Positions 11,389 to 23,213 are shown, counted from the stretch's first letter. The stretch is 64,000 bases of DNA from Trifolium pratense (GCF_020283565.1 NC_060061.1:31037362-31101361), one strand, 5' to 3'. Program-made: numbers and translations. The notes: generated by a model from the sequence alone, not told the origin.

Positions 11389-11683
11389 CTCTCTTCGGTC
11401 CTTATTATAAGGAACACTTTGGGAAAAAAATTTCGTCCATTTTATAAGAAACTTTGACCAATTTTCAAATGTTTTAAATGTTCAATTTCACATATGCCTT
11501 TAGTTATTATGAGAGAGAATTTAAAAATAAGTAAGTTATTTGAATAAAGAGTAATTAAATAATGATATATGTGAAATAAAATTAAATTTATAAGAGTATT
11601 AAATGAAAATAACTATGTTAAATGTGTTTCCTTGGTCTGTGTGATTTTTTCAAAGAGTTTCTTATAAAAATGACCGGATGAAG
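11389..11683. mobile_element. Stowaway-like MITE
   Basis: The left end CTCTCTTCGGTCC and right end GGATGAAG are inverted, TA flanks both sides, and the subterminal TTATAAGGAACACTTTG pairs with CAAAGAGTTTCTTATAA. It is non-coding and related to the next element. Confidence 0.75.
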
Positions 11684-11804
11684 TATTGATTTTTCATGTT
11701 TATCCTTACAATTAATTGTAGTGCTTTGTATCAAACAAATAAGAATTTAGTGCTATTAAAAAAAACTATGTAAAATAAATAATGGTAAGTTTGGAAAAAA
11801 GATA

Positions 11805-12098
11805 CTCCCTCCGGTTCTTTTCATAAGGAACACTAATTATTGGAAAATTTTGGTCCTTTTTATAAGAAACTTTGACCAATTTTCAAATGTTTTCAATGTT
11901 TGATTTCACTTTTGTCCTTATTTATTATGATAAAGAATATTAAAAATAAGTTAGTTGAATTAAGATTAATTAAATAAGGGTATACATGGAATAAGTTTAA
12001 ATTTATAGGAGTATTAAATGAAAATAACAACTTACAATGTGATTTCTTGGTCCATGTAATTTTTTCAAAGTGTTCCTTATAAAAAGGATTAGAGGGAG
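11805..12098. mobile_element. Stowaway-like MITE
   Basis: The left end CTCCCTCCGGTTC and right end GATTAGAGGGAG are inverted, with TA on both flanks. It shares its subterminal sequence (ATAAGGAACACT, TTTTCAAATGTTTT) with the copy at 11389-11683, so both belong to one family. Confidence 0.85.
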
Positions 12099-12100
12099 TA

Positions 12101-12827
12101 ATTAATATCATTTACAATTGCTAAAAGGTCTTATAAAAAAAGGAATAATTTTTTTGTCAAAATAGGTAATATAAAAAAGTAGGGATGGAGTATATTTAAA
12201 CAAACAAGAGGGGTGATTCCAGATCAAAAATGATCCTAAATCACACCTCTCTAATGGATGAACCAAGAAAAAAAAAAGAACTAGGTTTATAAAAGTTTGC
12301 CTCTGACGGCTGAGAGGAGAAGGCAATTTGACGTAGTATAGTTTTTTGTTTTAATTTATAGAATTTAATAGAAATGCATTGATCATGTAAAATAATTTTT
12401 AGGATCGGTTTTGAAGCAGTGTAAGGTATCCTATAGCATCGGACTTTCATTTTTCAGGGGCTTCAAAAATAATTTATATGATAGTATAATAAATCTGTTA
12501 AAAAGATGATTAAAAAAATTAACTAAAAGTCCTAATATATTTTAAATCTATTTTTGTTGGCCCAATCTAAAATGATTATAAACCGAACAATGAGTATAAG
12601 AGGGTACTCACACCCAATGGACTTTCTATTTTAATTTTACATGATTCACTAAAATCTACCCTATCTTATGTGGATGTGGAGCGTTTGGTATGTTGAAATA
12701 TAAGTTCAAATCTACACCATTCTCCACTTAACTTTTTAAGTGCATCTGAATTTCACTAAAATTTACATATAGATATATGGTTCCGAAATATGAATTTTTG
12801 CAATATTTCAACTTAAAGTTATAAATA
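12101..12827. other. AT-rich, no recognised gene
   Basis: No coding region or delimited element recognised. Near 12817 it enters a diffuse repeat of the 'TTTAGTCCCT' kind that continues into the duplicated block. Confidence 0.5.
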
Positions 12828-13064
12828 TAGTTGTAGTCCTTTAAATATACAAAATTTTATTTTAGTCTCTCTAAAAAATTTCTTTGAATTTTGGTCCTCT
12901 AAATTTTTAGTTTTCAATTATAGTCTCTTTTTTTTTTACAAAAATTCATATGGTATGTTTGACATGACCCATGTTTTAATGACATATCATTAATATCTTA
13001 AAATATAATTAGTTTAATTATTTAAGATGAAAATTCTACCTAGTAATAAAAAGTCCTAAAATAT

Positions 13065-13110
13065 AATTAGTTTAATTATTATTTTTTTGACACAAATTAG
13101 TTTAATAATT
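13065..13110. mobile_element. Micro-insertion (14 bp) between 16-bp direct repeats
   Basis: AATTAGTTTAATTATT (13065-13080) and AATTAGTTTAATAATT (13095-13110) flank ATTTTTTTGACACA. The same structure is carried in the second copy of the block, so it predates the duplication. Confidence 0.5.
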
Positions 13111-13499
13111 TAAAACCTAAAATAAAGAGAAAGGATCAAATACAATTTTTCAATATTATTTGCACATACACTAGCAATAAATAGAGAAATCGGATATCAC
13201 AAGATAAGAATAATAAGTAGTGTATTGCATCTAAAGACTTATTGAAATTCATATTGACATATGCCAGCTGCCTAATACATGTCATATTCGTTACCTAATC
13301 TAAAAATTCCACACCATACCCAAAAGAAATCAGGCATAAAATTTAATATGAATGTCTTGTTGGGCTTCAAATTTTGTTTGTTCTTTGTGTGTGCATGTGG
13401 TGGTGGGTGATCCACTCAGTTATTTAGTAAAAAATGAAAACCAAGTAAAATAGGGAAGGCAGGAGTTTCGGATCCAGATACCAAAAATTGTGAAGTTTT

Positions 13500-13612
13500 T
13501 TTAGCATTAAATAGTTTCAATCTCCTTTCAGTCACAGTTAGGGGATCGAACCATGATCTTCCTAACAAGTCAAGAATCAATCACCACTTAACTAACTAAC
13601 GATTAGTATTTT
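13500..13612 (-). repeat. Possible tRNA-derived SINE fragment
   Basis: The minus strand contains GGTTCGATCCCC, a good RNA polymerase III B-box, preceded at SINE-like distance by TTAGTTAAGTGGTGATTG, a weak A-box. A short A-run follows on that strand (AAAAAAACTTC). No convincing TSD was found. A copy lies in the duplicate block at about 24083-24195. Confidence 0.35.
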
Positions 13613-13762
13613 AAAAAGCTTTGGTCTTTAAAGAGTTACGTCATATTATTTTGCCAAGTCACTAAATTTGCACTTAAATGAGTAGTTCGTATCAGGGTAA
13701 ATTTTTTAGCAAAAGAAAAATTATAAAATAAACCTTCTATTAAAATCTTTTGAAAAAGAGTA

Positions 13763-14802
13763 GGGGTGTTCAAAAATCCAGTTAACTGAACCAAACTGTA
13801 GATTGAACTGCACTGAATCATATTTTAAACCGAACTATTTAATTCAGTTTTAAACTGAACTACTTTAAAAAAACGAACCACTTTAAAAAAACAATTACAA
13901 TTTAGTATATAACTGGTTCAGAACCAATTTGAATTTATGAACTGGTTTTTAAAATAAATCAATATTTTCCAGAAAAAAAAGTTCCCGATTATTTTGAAAA
14001 AAATTTCAATTTTAGATAATAACAATTCCGAGTTTTTTACGGAACAAAAAAGTTGCCGATAGTTCCGATATTTTATTTGGGAAAAAATTTCCAATAGTTC
14101 CGGAATAAAACTTGTGAAATATGTTTTGGTTTTCTATTTTCAGTTTTTGAAACCAACTCAATTACTAAACCCAAATCTTTTTTTTCTCTTTATAATAGAA
14201 TTTTTAAATAATAAATGCAGGTGGTGGTGGTGTTGGTCAACGGCAGGTCAACGCCGGACCTCCGACGCCGGCACAGCGGCCCAAGGTAGTGGAGGTAGAT
14301 TTTTCGGCGGACCCACGGTGGTGGACAGCGGAGCTCCGGCGTGGCGGCCGATGGAGGGTCGGCCACCACCTTCCACTAGCTTTTTTAAATATATATAATA
14401 TAATATTTAAATTATTATTCTATTTTAAAATTTTTAAAAAATGTTTTTTAATTTTCAAAAAACTGTTTTTTGATTTAAAAAATCTGCCTTTTATTTATTT
14501 TATAATAAAATTCAGTACTTTATTTTAAACAAAGAAAAAAATAATTTTAAAATTTACTAATTTTTTAAATAATAGAAAAGATTTTAAAATAATTCAAAGA
14601 ACAATTTATTTATTTACAAATATAATAAAAGGTAGAACAATTTATTAAAAAACCAGTTTTAGAACAGTTATCTGAAACTAAATCAGTTTAAATATGTAAA
14701 CTGGTTTTAAACCGGTTCTGAACCGAACTGTAATTGATTTTAGAAATAAACTGATTTTTATAAAAAATGGTTCAATTTAGTGCAATTAATGAATCATGAA
14801 CA
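13763..14802. mobile_element. hAT-like non-autonomous repeat rich in AACCGGTT motifs
   Basis: The left end TAGGGGTGTTCAAAAATCC and right end ATGAACACG are partly inverted. Subterminal AACTGAACC / GGTTCTGAACCGAACTG repeats run in opposite directions at the two ends, which is typical of a large group of plant hAT-type elements. A TSD is not clear. A GC-rich segment (14217-14372) interrupts the AT-rich interior. Confidence 0.5.
14217..14372. other. GC-rich island inside the AT-rich element
   Basis: About 155 bp with many CGGCG/GCCGG motifs, open in one plus-strand frame (Gly/Arg/Ala-rich), in a setting that is otherwise extremely AT-rich. The composition suggests captured coding or leader sequence, but no family is recognisable. 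Confidence 0.5.
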
Positions 14803-15059
14803 CGCAGATGAAGAAGAAGATGAAGATTCATCTTCAACCTTAAGGTTTAAAACCTGACCGTTGGATCTAACACGCAGATCTAAAGGTACATATTTGGTTT
14901 GGATTTTTTAAATCATGGCCATCTGATAGATCAGAAGGCTCATATTGGAGAGCTGTATCACACACCATAGATCGGCCTAGTTCCTATTTTTCTCTTGCTA
15001 TTCAGTACACCTAGTTTCAAATCCGCACCCTGTGTCACTCTTTTTTTAACTTTAATTAT
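14803..15059. other. Unassigned sequence
   Basis: Contains a GAAGAAGATGAAGATTCATC stretch and ACACGCAGATC repeats. No gene or bounded element recognised. Confidence 0.4.
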
Positions 15060-15300
15060 TGCTTAACAATTGAGTGCTTATTTAAATAAGTGCTTATTTA
15101 AGTTATTTTAATTAATTAAGTGCTTATTCAATTAAGTGCTTAAATAATTAAGTGCTTAAAAAAGTGTTTATTAATCAAGTACTTAGTTAATTAAGTACTC
15201 ATTCAAGCTAATTTAAATAAGTACTTATTAACATAAGTGCTTATTTAATTAATTTCTTTTTCTCATAAGTGTTTTTCTTAATTAATTTTTCTTTTCAAAA
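15060..15300. repeat. AAGTGCTTA/AATTAAG minisatellite-like region
   Basis: The motif TTAATTAAGTGCTTA and variants (AAGTACTTA) are repeated irregularly more than ten times. The motif is itself nearly palindromic. The right part is shared with 61678-61800. Confidence 0.75.
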
Positions 15301-15608
15301 CTTCATTTCCTTAATTAATACTTAAGTACTCTTTTATTTTGATTTATGACTATTTATATATTATTATGTCACATGTGAATTTGCCGCATGCGGTTAAAAT
15401 TTTGTGTCCGGGCTCTTTAACATTCTTGGCACCACCACCGATGAGGAGAAGAGGAATAAATAACGGCAAAATACTACCATGCCACACTCATTTTATTACT
15501 ACATTCAACCATATATGCATTATAAAAAAATATTTCATACACGCCTATACAATATAATTATTAAAAAGTAAAAGACTCTTTGGTTAGTAATAATTGTACC
15601 GCTCTCTC
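15168..15608. repeat. Segment repeated at 61678-62120
   Basis: About 440 bp, roughly 97% identical by eye to 61678-62120, including a MTATTT-poor stretch around ATGCGGTTAAAATTTTGTGT and the junction into the 140-bp tandem repeat. Its short open frame (15339-15557) is conserved in both copies only because the DNA is. Confidence 0.85.
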
Positions 15609-17036
15609 TTTTTTTTTTTAGGCAAAAGGGGTGCATATGGCAAGCCAACTGCAACACCCGAAAAAGATTAAAAGTAAAATAAAAGAAAGTACAGAAAAGC
15701 TGAGGGGACAAAAAACCTAACCCAGCCAAACCACACAAATTACAAAAGTGTAGTAACATCCCAGAAGGGAATAAAAACATTACAATCCAACCAACTACAA
15801 CAATGGTTAAAAAACAACCTTAACAGGTATGAAACAAGATCAGACGCAAACTCACCCACCACAAACACTACCTAGCGAATCCGCGCACGAACTCGAAACC
15901 AGAATAGCAAAAAAAGATGTTGAGTGAGATTTTGCGACTATAAGGAATGGCGAATGAGCTGGCCGCCAGCACGGATAGACCCACGTACCAACAACCCCCT
16001 GCGACATCGCACAGCAAGCAGTAAAGGCTCTTTCGAGCCAAATAAACTAACATCGCCGCGAACAGATCCAACAGAGCCCACAGCAGCGACGAAGTCTTGA
16101 ACAACAACCATAACAGTCCCTTTCGAGCCAATCAAACCAAGACCGCAGCGCGAACAAGATCCGACAGAAACCCACGCAGAAGCAACATGGTTTTTTGAGC
16201 AGAAACACACAACCTCAGATCTGAGTATGAGGCCAACAACCCACAAGGGGTGAGTGAATAACGACGACGAAAGCTGGGCCGAACCCAACCACCGCCATAT
16301 GAGGAATCGAAGCAACAACCGTCGAACCCAGCACAAGAACCGCAGCCCATAACTCGTTGACGATGACATATCAGAAAACGCAACAGGAACCGACCCGAAC
16401 AGGAAGAAACCCGAACTGGTTCCGGCGGCGTAGGATACAAAACACCCCCAAAGGGGGTTTCAAGGAACCGGCGGCAGAAACAACAAGTGAAACCGAACCA
16501 CCGGACAAGGAAACAGTGGTGCGGAGGCAGATCTCATCGCACCACCACCCCTCTAGACTACATCTCGAAAACAGGGGTTGGATTTGACGGGAAAGCTCGC
16601 GGCGGCTGTAAGTTAGAGAGAGGTCAGAGCAAGGAGAAAAAACCAATTGTACCGCTCTCTCACCAAAATCATGAACCACTTTTGCTAGACATTTGAAAGT
16701 ATCAAGTGGCACTAAATTTTGTCAAATGTATCATCAATACAAATATATAGTTGTTAAAAAGTAAAAGACTCTTTGGTTAGTAGTAATTGTACAACTCTCC
16801 CACCAAAACCATGAACCACTTTTGCTAGACATTTGAAAGTATCAAGTGCCACTAAATTTTGTCAAATGTATCATCAATACAAACATATAGTTGTTAAAAA
16901 GTAAAAGACTCTTTGGTTAGTAATAATTGTACCACTCTCCCACCAAAACCATGAACCACTTTTGCTAGACATTTGAAAGTATCAAGTGGCACTAAATTTT
17001 GTCAAATGTATCGTCAATACAAACATATAGTTGTTC
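15553..17036. repeat. 140-bp tandem repeat array, interrupted
   Basis: The unit beginning AATTGTACCACTCTCCCACC recurs with a period of exactly 140 bp at 16645, 16785 and 16925, with a partial unit left of the retroelement at 15609-16644. The same unit occurs singly at 47226-47356, inverted at 60637-61475 and forward at 61476-62500. It has no coding capacity and is satellite-like but dispersed. Confidence 0.9.
15609..16644 (-). mobile_element. PolyA-tailed non-LTR retroelement or retrocopy (1036 bp)
   Basis: A perfect 17-bp direct repeat AATTGTACCGCTCTCTC flanks it (15592-15608 and 16645-16661). An 11-nt T-run abuts the left repeat, so the insert is on the minus strand with an A-tail and was made by target-primed reverse transcription. 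The insert is GC-richer than its surroundings and starts TTTTTTCTCCTTGCTCTGACC, like a transcribed leader. Minus-strand frames (16371-16712, 16132-16440, 15938-16369) overlap and are Gly/Val/Arg/Ser-rich, with no RT, endonuclease or gag motif that I recognise. It is either a non-autonomous LINE-derived element or a processed copy of an unknown transcript. Confidence 0.8.
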
Positions 17037-17443
17037 AGACTTCAGACAAGTCTCACTAGTGACAGAAATAACAGATGACTAATAAATTATCTTATGTCTG
17101 ATAATTTATAACCGATAGATAAATGAGAAGTCTTTTCTAAAATAAACCAAAAGCCATGAAAGAAGTAATAAAGATATTTGTATAAGAAAAGCTAGGAGAT
17201 AAAAAACAATTCTTTATCACCAATGCATTGCATTGATCAAAGTAATAAGTTATATTTGAGTTTGTTTAATAGATGGTCATAGGCTCAATATCTATCAACT
17301 ACGTATGAAGAAAATTTTCGAGCAAAAAATAGTTATCTTTAAACATCAGTTACCTTGTAATCCACAATTATACTAAGAATAAATTCATCAATTAAAATGA
17401 ATTTTATTGTATATATTATAATCCAATAATTGTTGTACCATGC
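17037..17443. repeat. Shared block alpha
   Basis: The sequence from the end of the 140-bp array to the TCAGTGACGG element is repeated at 47357-47755 and, inverted, at about 60216-60640. Small indels distinguish the copies, for example GCATTGCATTGATC here and GCATTGATC at 47.5 kb. Non-coding. Confidence 0.85.
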
Positions 17444-17849
17444 TCAGTGACGGATTCAAAGGGGGCAGGCAGTGGCCAAGACCCCCCTCCCCCTCATATA
17501 TGTATATAATAATATATATTATCACGTCTCAACTCAACTATCTATTTACAACATTTTAATTTAGTATTATACATACATAAAATAATATTATAATATGATA
17601 AAAATACACACAAAAAAATAGTATATATATTTGGGAGAGCAAACATTGATTTCTTCTTTAAATCTGTCTATTATTAGTAATGTTTTGGACAAATTGACTA
17701 ATACAAAGCATATTTGAGGACCAAACTAACAAAAAATAAATTTGAGGGTTTGAGAATCAAAATAACTAAAAAAAAATATATGTTTAAGAGTCAAAATAAT
17801 TGTTCTTATTTTCGGCCTCCGTATAGTAAGTTTCTGGACCCGTCCCTGA
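17444..17849. mobile_element. Non-autonomous DNA element, TCAGTGACGGAT ends (beta)
   Basis: The left end TCAGTGACGGATTC and right end GACCCGTCCCTGA are inverted. The flanks CCATGC/CCACGC are only an imperfect duplication. C-runs and CTCATATATG lie near the left end, and the right end reads ACTTACTATACGG inverted. A second copy at 47756-49341 carries a Mutator-like insertion; only the left end survives, inverted, at 60162-60215. Confidence 0.65.
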
Positions 17850-19503
17850 CCACGCTTGCATGTGATGCAAGGCGGTGTCTTCAAGATGTTAGCTGAAACA
17901 AGGTTTGCAACTTTAGGCTTAGGTGAATTTGTGATGCAAGCAATTCAAGTGGTTAAATATTGTTTCATCATTTGTCGAGTTATGGTCCTTTGATTATGTG
18001 GAGATAAAATTTGGTTTGAAATGAATCTATTTTAACTGATAAAATTGATATTTTTTTTTAATTTTGCTTAATTGTTTTATTGTATGTTTAATTTTGCAGC
18101 GATAAAAATGGATTGTAAAGATGTTTAATGAGAAAAAGTATGCATTGAAAAACAATTAAGAATATCAATTTCAATTAAACTATATTAAATAATCACTATA
18201 TTTTTAATATACGAGCTACAAACATGCCTAAGGCTATAAGCAAATATACAAAAGAAAAGAAGTAAAAGGGTATTTTAGTCAACAAAAAAGAGAGTAAAAG
18301 TGTGTTATACAATTTCATCACGTGTAAGTAGTGGAAACACAAAAAAGACATAATGCATTGAGTGTGGTTACACAAAGAAAGCAAAATTTTCATTTAAGGT
18401 AATTTCCACTTTCTAAAGGGTAATTAATAGAGCTGGGTATGCGGGTTAGCCAGCCCCGTTTAACCCGCCCCGCATAAACTCACATATTAAACGGGGCGAA
18501 TAAGCTCGTCGGTAAATATAAACGAGTTATAATATTAAGCCCGAGTCCGGTCCGCATAAGCCCGCGGGTTAAACGGTTAACCCGCGGACTATTACCATAA
18601 AAATAAAAAAATCACTTTTTTCAAAAAATAAACTAAATTAGTAAAATATTGATATAATGAAAACTTAAAAAAAATATATTTTATTAATAATTTTATGTTA
18701 TAACATATAAATTGTAACTAAGAAATAAAAATAAATAAAGTTTGTGATATCATTGAGTTTATCTATCTTCTCTTTGTAAGTAATGCAACCAAAATCAAAT
18801 TAAACTGATTCTTATCGTCATTTTTGTACCGTCCATTTTAGTGAGAAAAACTTTCTACATGTACCCAAAAAAGCATAAAAATATTAACAGATTCAACTTA
18901 ACTAAATCACATAAAGGTAACCAAATTATTCAAAACATAATAGCGGAAAATACCCCCCCAAGAAAAATAACTATCCATTTGGACATGCATCTTTTAAATA
19001 CTAACAAATGTATATACAGCTAAGGCAAAGTAAAAGATAGTGAAAAAGATCAAAAGATTATAAGTAGAAGAACATGTCTGAATCCTCATGTTTTGTGTTG
19101 TTGTCTACTTGATTAAAATTGGAGTGTGTTGTTGTTTTTTATAATTAGGGTTTAGACTAAGTCTTTTTTTTTTTTGTGGTTAAAAAAAGTTGAATTTGGA
19201 CATGGACCAAGTTATTTATATATGATAAATTTTGTAATTAATTATATAAAAAAAGAAGGCGGGCCACGGGCTAACCCGCGAACCCGCGGATTTAACCCGC
19301 ATAACCCGTGGTTTTAACGGTCCAACCCACACGGGCAAAAATATAAACAGGCCAAAAAAATTTGGTCTTAAGTCCGTGCGGGCTGCGGGTTAAACGGGGT
19401 GGCCCGCGGACCTTGGTCCGTATACCCGGCTCTAGTAATTAAGCAAAGAAATAGAAGACATGTGAAAATGCACATTGATGAGTTAGTATCTTATGTGTTC
19501 ATT
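17850..19503. repeat. Shared block gamma, interrupted by a hAT element
   Basis: 17850-18419 plus 19443-19503 matches 30884-31555 and 49342-50040 closely. The block starts with CCACGCTTGCATGTGATGC. Its minus-strand frame at 18196-18393 is also present at 49729-49926 but broken in the middle copy, so I do not call it a gene. Confidence 0.85.
18428..19434. mobile_element. hAT-type non-autonomous element
   Basis: The ends TAGAGCTGGGTATGCGGG and TATACCCGGCTCTA are inverted. The perfect 8-bp TSD GTAATTAA lies at 18420-18427 and 19435-19442. The pre-insertion site survives at 49951 (GGGTAATTAAGC), which confirms the boundaries. Subterminal regions are full of AACCCGC/GCGGGTT motifs. No transposase frame. 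Confidence 0.93.
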
Positions 19504-19846
19504 ATGTGAATTTGCATCGATGTTACTAATTTAGAAATTTTACACCGAATATTTTAGACTCATATATTGAGAATTTATTATGTAAAATAGTGCACAATTC
19601 TCAAATTTGATAAACACCAAATATATTTATATAGTTAAGGAATAAATTTCCAATCCCCAAAATTAAGAATATGATATTGAAATAAAAAACAATCTTGAAT
19701 TGAATCTATAAATTATTTTGGGTATTAATCAGATCATGATTTTACCATAAAATAAAACCAAATCCTGGATGACACATAAAATAAAATAGGATTAAGGAAT
19801 ATCTCCAAAATTATGCCAGGATAATAAATACTAACAATTAACTGCC

Positions 19847-20028
19847 GGACAAAACTTACATGCATTTCCATACATGCATTTCTTACTTTTCCTCTCACAA
19901 AGAGGTAGTTTTTTTTATTAAAAAATAATTTTTTTTAAATTTTTCAAAATGAAAGAACACAAATAACTACCTCTTTGTGAGTGGAAAAGTAAGAAATGCA
20001 TGTATGGAAATGCATGTAAGTTTTGTCC
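19847..20028. mobile_element. Short Mutator-like MITE (182 bp)
   Basis: TIRs of about 64 bp beginning GGACAAAACTTACATGCA are nearly perfect, with a perfect 9-bp TSD TTAACTGCC at 19838-19846 and 20029-20037. The AT-only loop is about 50 bp. Such a near-perfect hairpin could be a small-RNA source if transcribed. Confidence 0.9.
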
Positions 20029-20037
20029 TTAACTGCC

Positions 20038-20753
20038 CGCACATCACGCGCTACTCTCTGAAAGTGGATTTGTAGTTCATTGGTATCATCTTCTTCACCC
20101 ACCCGTTTAACAGAAAATGGGTCACAACAACCCACGATTCGACCCAGTCTATTCTCTCTCTAAAAGCTATGAAACGCAGCGATTTTATGTGGCCTATTGT
20201 TCATATAGATTGGATTTATAGAAGCCACATATCAATTGAGAATTTTAATTCTTTCCTTTTAAGAGAAAATCGTTCTCAAAATTTTAAAGAGTTTTGCGTT
20301 TAACATGAAAATCATGATATATGCATCAGAAAATTTTCTATATATCATATTCCTAGCTTGTGAGTCATTATACATAACGAGAGTTTGTGATTCCTTTGAT
20401 CGCATAATTATACAGTAAAGTAGGCATCAATCAACAAAACATATATCATACTTTTTTTTTTTTTTTGATATCACAAACATATATCATACTTTGATTTAAT
20501 AAGATTTTGGAAATCAAATGACTACGGGAGGGAGCAGGGAAATATTTGTTCAATTTCTATTTCTCACATACTGACGCATAGAATTGAAACTTTGTACAAA
20601 TTAATAACCCTCATGCCAATTTTGGTCTTTGTGTATACGTAAGAAATAACGATTTGGATTCAATCGTAACCATAAACACGAAAAAGATATATGCGATCAC
20701 TTATTACTATTCAGAATATAAATCAAAACAATAGCTATAACATGTATCTAACG
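20038..20753. other. No recognised gene
   Basis: AT-rich. The part next to the primer-binding site at 20754 may be remnant LTR-element interior, but no gag or pol motif is visible. A micro-insertion lies at 20437-20491. Confidence 0.4.
20437..20491. mobile_element. Micro-insertion (21 bp) between 17-bp direct repeats
   Basis: AAACATATATCATACTT at 20437-20453 and 20475-20491 flanks a T-run of 13 followed by GATATCAC. On the minus strand this reads as eight bases plus an A-tail, as for a nearly completely 5'-truncated retroinsertion. Confidence 0.65.
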
Positions 20754-21042
20754 GCTCTGATACCAATTGAAAGAATTTAAATATAATAACATTTATCAAT
20801 AGATACAAGTTATAGCATATTGTAATATTAGAGAATATATGGGAACGGTGTACCTGGAATGGCAGCGGATCAATCATTCGTTAATTGAATCTGAGAGAGT
20901 AAGAGAGTTGAGACGGTACTTCTACCTCTCACTGATCAGTCCTTCTCACTGATGAGTCCTTATGCGTGTTATGTTTTTCAGTGTATCTAGCTTAATGGGA
21001 TGACTAAAATATACACTCATCAGTGGAGGTAGGGACCTTTCA
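20754..21042 (-). mobile_element. LTR with adjacent tRNA-Met primer-binding site
   Basis: GCTCTGATACCA (20754-20765) is the complement of TGGTATCAGAGC, the usual plant primer-binding site for initiator tRNA-Met. Two bases away the LTR starts TGAAAG (20768) and ends CTTTCA (21042), 275 bp with a 6-bp terminal inversion. The element is therefore on the minus strand and its interior should extend left, but no second LTR or pol domain is in view: a partial element. Confidence 0.7.
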
Positions 21043-21397
21043 ATAGGCTGACTAGAAAGAACGACCCAACCGATCGCAACCCGTTCAACATTAAGCCTTA
21101 TATTAAACATGACAAGTAATTGTATTTAATATTATACACTTTTAATTATATTTTAAATAAATAATTAAAGTAAATTCAAAATATTCAACATATGATTATA
21201 AATTTTAACACTCGATCTAAATTTTTAAAATTTGAACTATTCAACCCTTTGATCATTTCTGTTGTGTCGTGTTAATGTCTCGTAGCAAAATGTGTCAAAC
21301 ACTAAGCGAGCCTTCGCCAGTGTTATCTTTAGTAAATCAAGAGTTTTGTTTGTAGATATTTCATTCACGTCCTTTTTAATCAAGTAGTACTTGTTTG

Positions 21398-22543
21398 TAG
21401 AGCTGTCAAAATGGGTCGGGCTATTGGGCTGGCCTATTAGGCCTATCAGGCCAGACCTTATCGGGCCAGACTTTAGCGGGCCGGGCCTTATCGGGCCAGA
21501 CCTTATCGGGCCAGGCTTTTTCATGGGCCGTCATGGGCCGGCCCACGGGCTTCTGGGCCGGCCCCTTAAAAAATTTTAAAAATATTTTAAAAAATTCTAT
21601 AATTTTTTTATTGTTATATTTTGATCCTATTTTTACGCATAAATTATATATAATCTTTTTTATTAGTTTTGTCGTTTTATTATTTTTTTTAAAACAAATT
21701 ATCGTTTTATTGTTATTATTTGTGTTTTGTTCCTATCTATAATATGTTTTATTCATATTTCTAAGCATATCATGTTTTTATTGTATTTATCTTATATTCT
21801 TTCTATATTTTTTTGTTGTGAAATTACAATGAAGGATATAAAACTTGGAATATAGTTAAAACTACTAAGGATAAATTAGTAACTTTGGTAGTAATTAATT
21901 TGATTATATTAGAATTAGATATAAAATACTGAGATACGAGGTGGAAATCTATACCTATGTATAAAGAGGATACAAAAAAATTTGGTGTGAACTTTTCATA
22001 ATAACAACAATACCCTTAATTTTTTTTTTGGCCAGCAAAAAACTTTTATTAACAAACTCACCATAACATAAGACGCGTCTTTTTTTTTTAGCTGTAAAAA
22101 TCTTTTATTAACAAACTCACCAAAACATAAGGCAAAATAGAAAATGTGGATCACACAAACTGACACTGGCCGCTAATAATAATAATAATAATAATATGAC
22201 AAAAAACTTTTTGGATTATGATGAGATTATTTGTTAGAGATTTGTTTGTTTGTTTGATGAGGATAAAGAGGATGATATTATTGTTTGGGAGATTATGTGA
22301 GAAAATATAGGGATATTTAGATATAAAATAAATTTAGTACTAGAATCTGTTTTTTTTTTCAAAAAAAAAAAAACTGAAAATTAGTGGGCCGGTCCATCGG
22401 GCCATATAGGCTTTTACTTATTGGGCCGGGCTAGGCGGGCTGGGCCACGAAGTTAACGGGCCAGGCCGGGCCAGCCTCTTTATATGAACGGGCCCCCTCG
22501 GGCCGGATCGGGCTGGACCGGGCCGACCCCTTTGACAGCTCTA
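21398..22543. mobile_element. hAT-type non-autonomous element, GGGCC-rich ends
   Basis: The ends TAGAGCTGTCAAAATGGG and CCCTTTGACAGCTCTA are inverted and the perfect 8-bp TSD CTTGTTTG lies at 21390-21397 and 22544-22551. Subterminal regions consist of GGGCCGG/TATCGGGCCAG repeats. Inside, two T-run-led segments sharing CTTTTATTAACAAACTCACC (about 22020-22140) look like nested retroelement 3' ends, followed by a short (TAA)n. No transposase. Confidence 0.93.
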
Positions 22544-22551
22544 CTTGTTTG

Positions 22552-23213
22552 TGTTGTTATACTTTGTTGAATAGTGTATCTCTCTCTGTCTTGGGCTTAT
22601 TTGCATGGATTTTGTTGCAAGGCTTCTGCATGCTTGAAGCGCATGCCTTTTGACCCAAACAAAGAACTCTAATTTATTTTTTTGCTGTAGTAAAAAACCG
22701 TGCTTAAATCAGGTGTCGGAATGAGTTGAAGATGAGATGTGGTGTCCAGTCGGATAGGGCGAAGCGAGAAGGGAAACAAGGCTCTCTTTAGAAAAAATAG
22801 CAGTTAACTGATAAGCTACCTTTTTAGCTGATGGCTGATAAGCTAACTAAAGTATTTGATAAAATTAGCGGTTCAACTAACTAATAGATGTAAAATGATA
22901 TGAAAAGACATTCTTAATTTGTAATATAATTTATATTTAAGATATTTAGAATTTAGTAATTTAAATTAGTTAATTTAATATATCTTTTATATATTATTAT
23001 TATTAAATTAATTTTTATTTGTTGAAATTTTTATTTAAATTTATTTTCATGTCAATTTTTAAAATTTATAAAAAACAATATTCAAATAAAAATGGACATG
23101 ATTTGTTTTTCATTATGCCTTTCCATGATAATTATGCTTGTGTTGATCTTATTTGAGTTTTATTTATTCAATTTTCAAATTGAAAGTAGTAATCGACAAA
23201 AAAAAAAATTACG
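22552..23213. other. No recognised gene
   Basis: AT-rich sequence with no supported coding region. The frame at 23092-23286 is low complexity and runs into the repeat at 23214. Confidence 0.4.

Larger units (their letters stand above)
12828..14111. repeat. 1.28-kb direct duplication, copy 1
   Basis: Nearly identical to 23411-24694 (offset 10583; I see only a couple of substitutions, near 14024 and 14080). It holds half of a TTTAGTCCTCTAAA-type repeat, a micro-insertion, a SINE-like segment and the left part of an element rich in AACTGAACC motifs. That element continues past 14111 only in this copy, so this is probably the source. A third, diverged copy of the part around 13570-13740 is at 46670-46825. 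Confidence 0.93.

Noticed and set aside
16357..16712. Plus-strand frames across the 1036-bp retroelement
   Set aside because: The A-tail places the element on the minus strand; the plus-strand frames are antisense to it and composition-driven.
18196..18393. 65-codon minus-strand frame also found at 49729
   Set aside because: Lies in repeat block gamma and is not preserved in the 31-kb copy.
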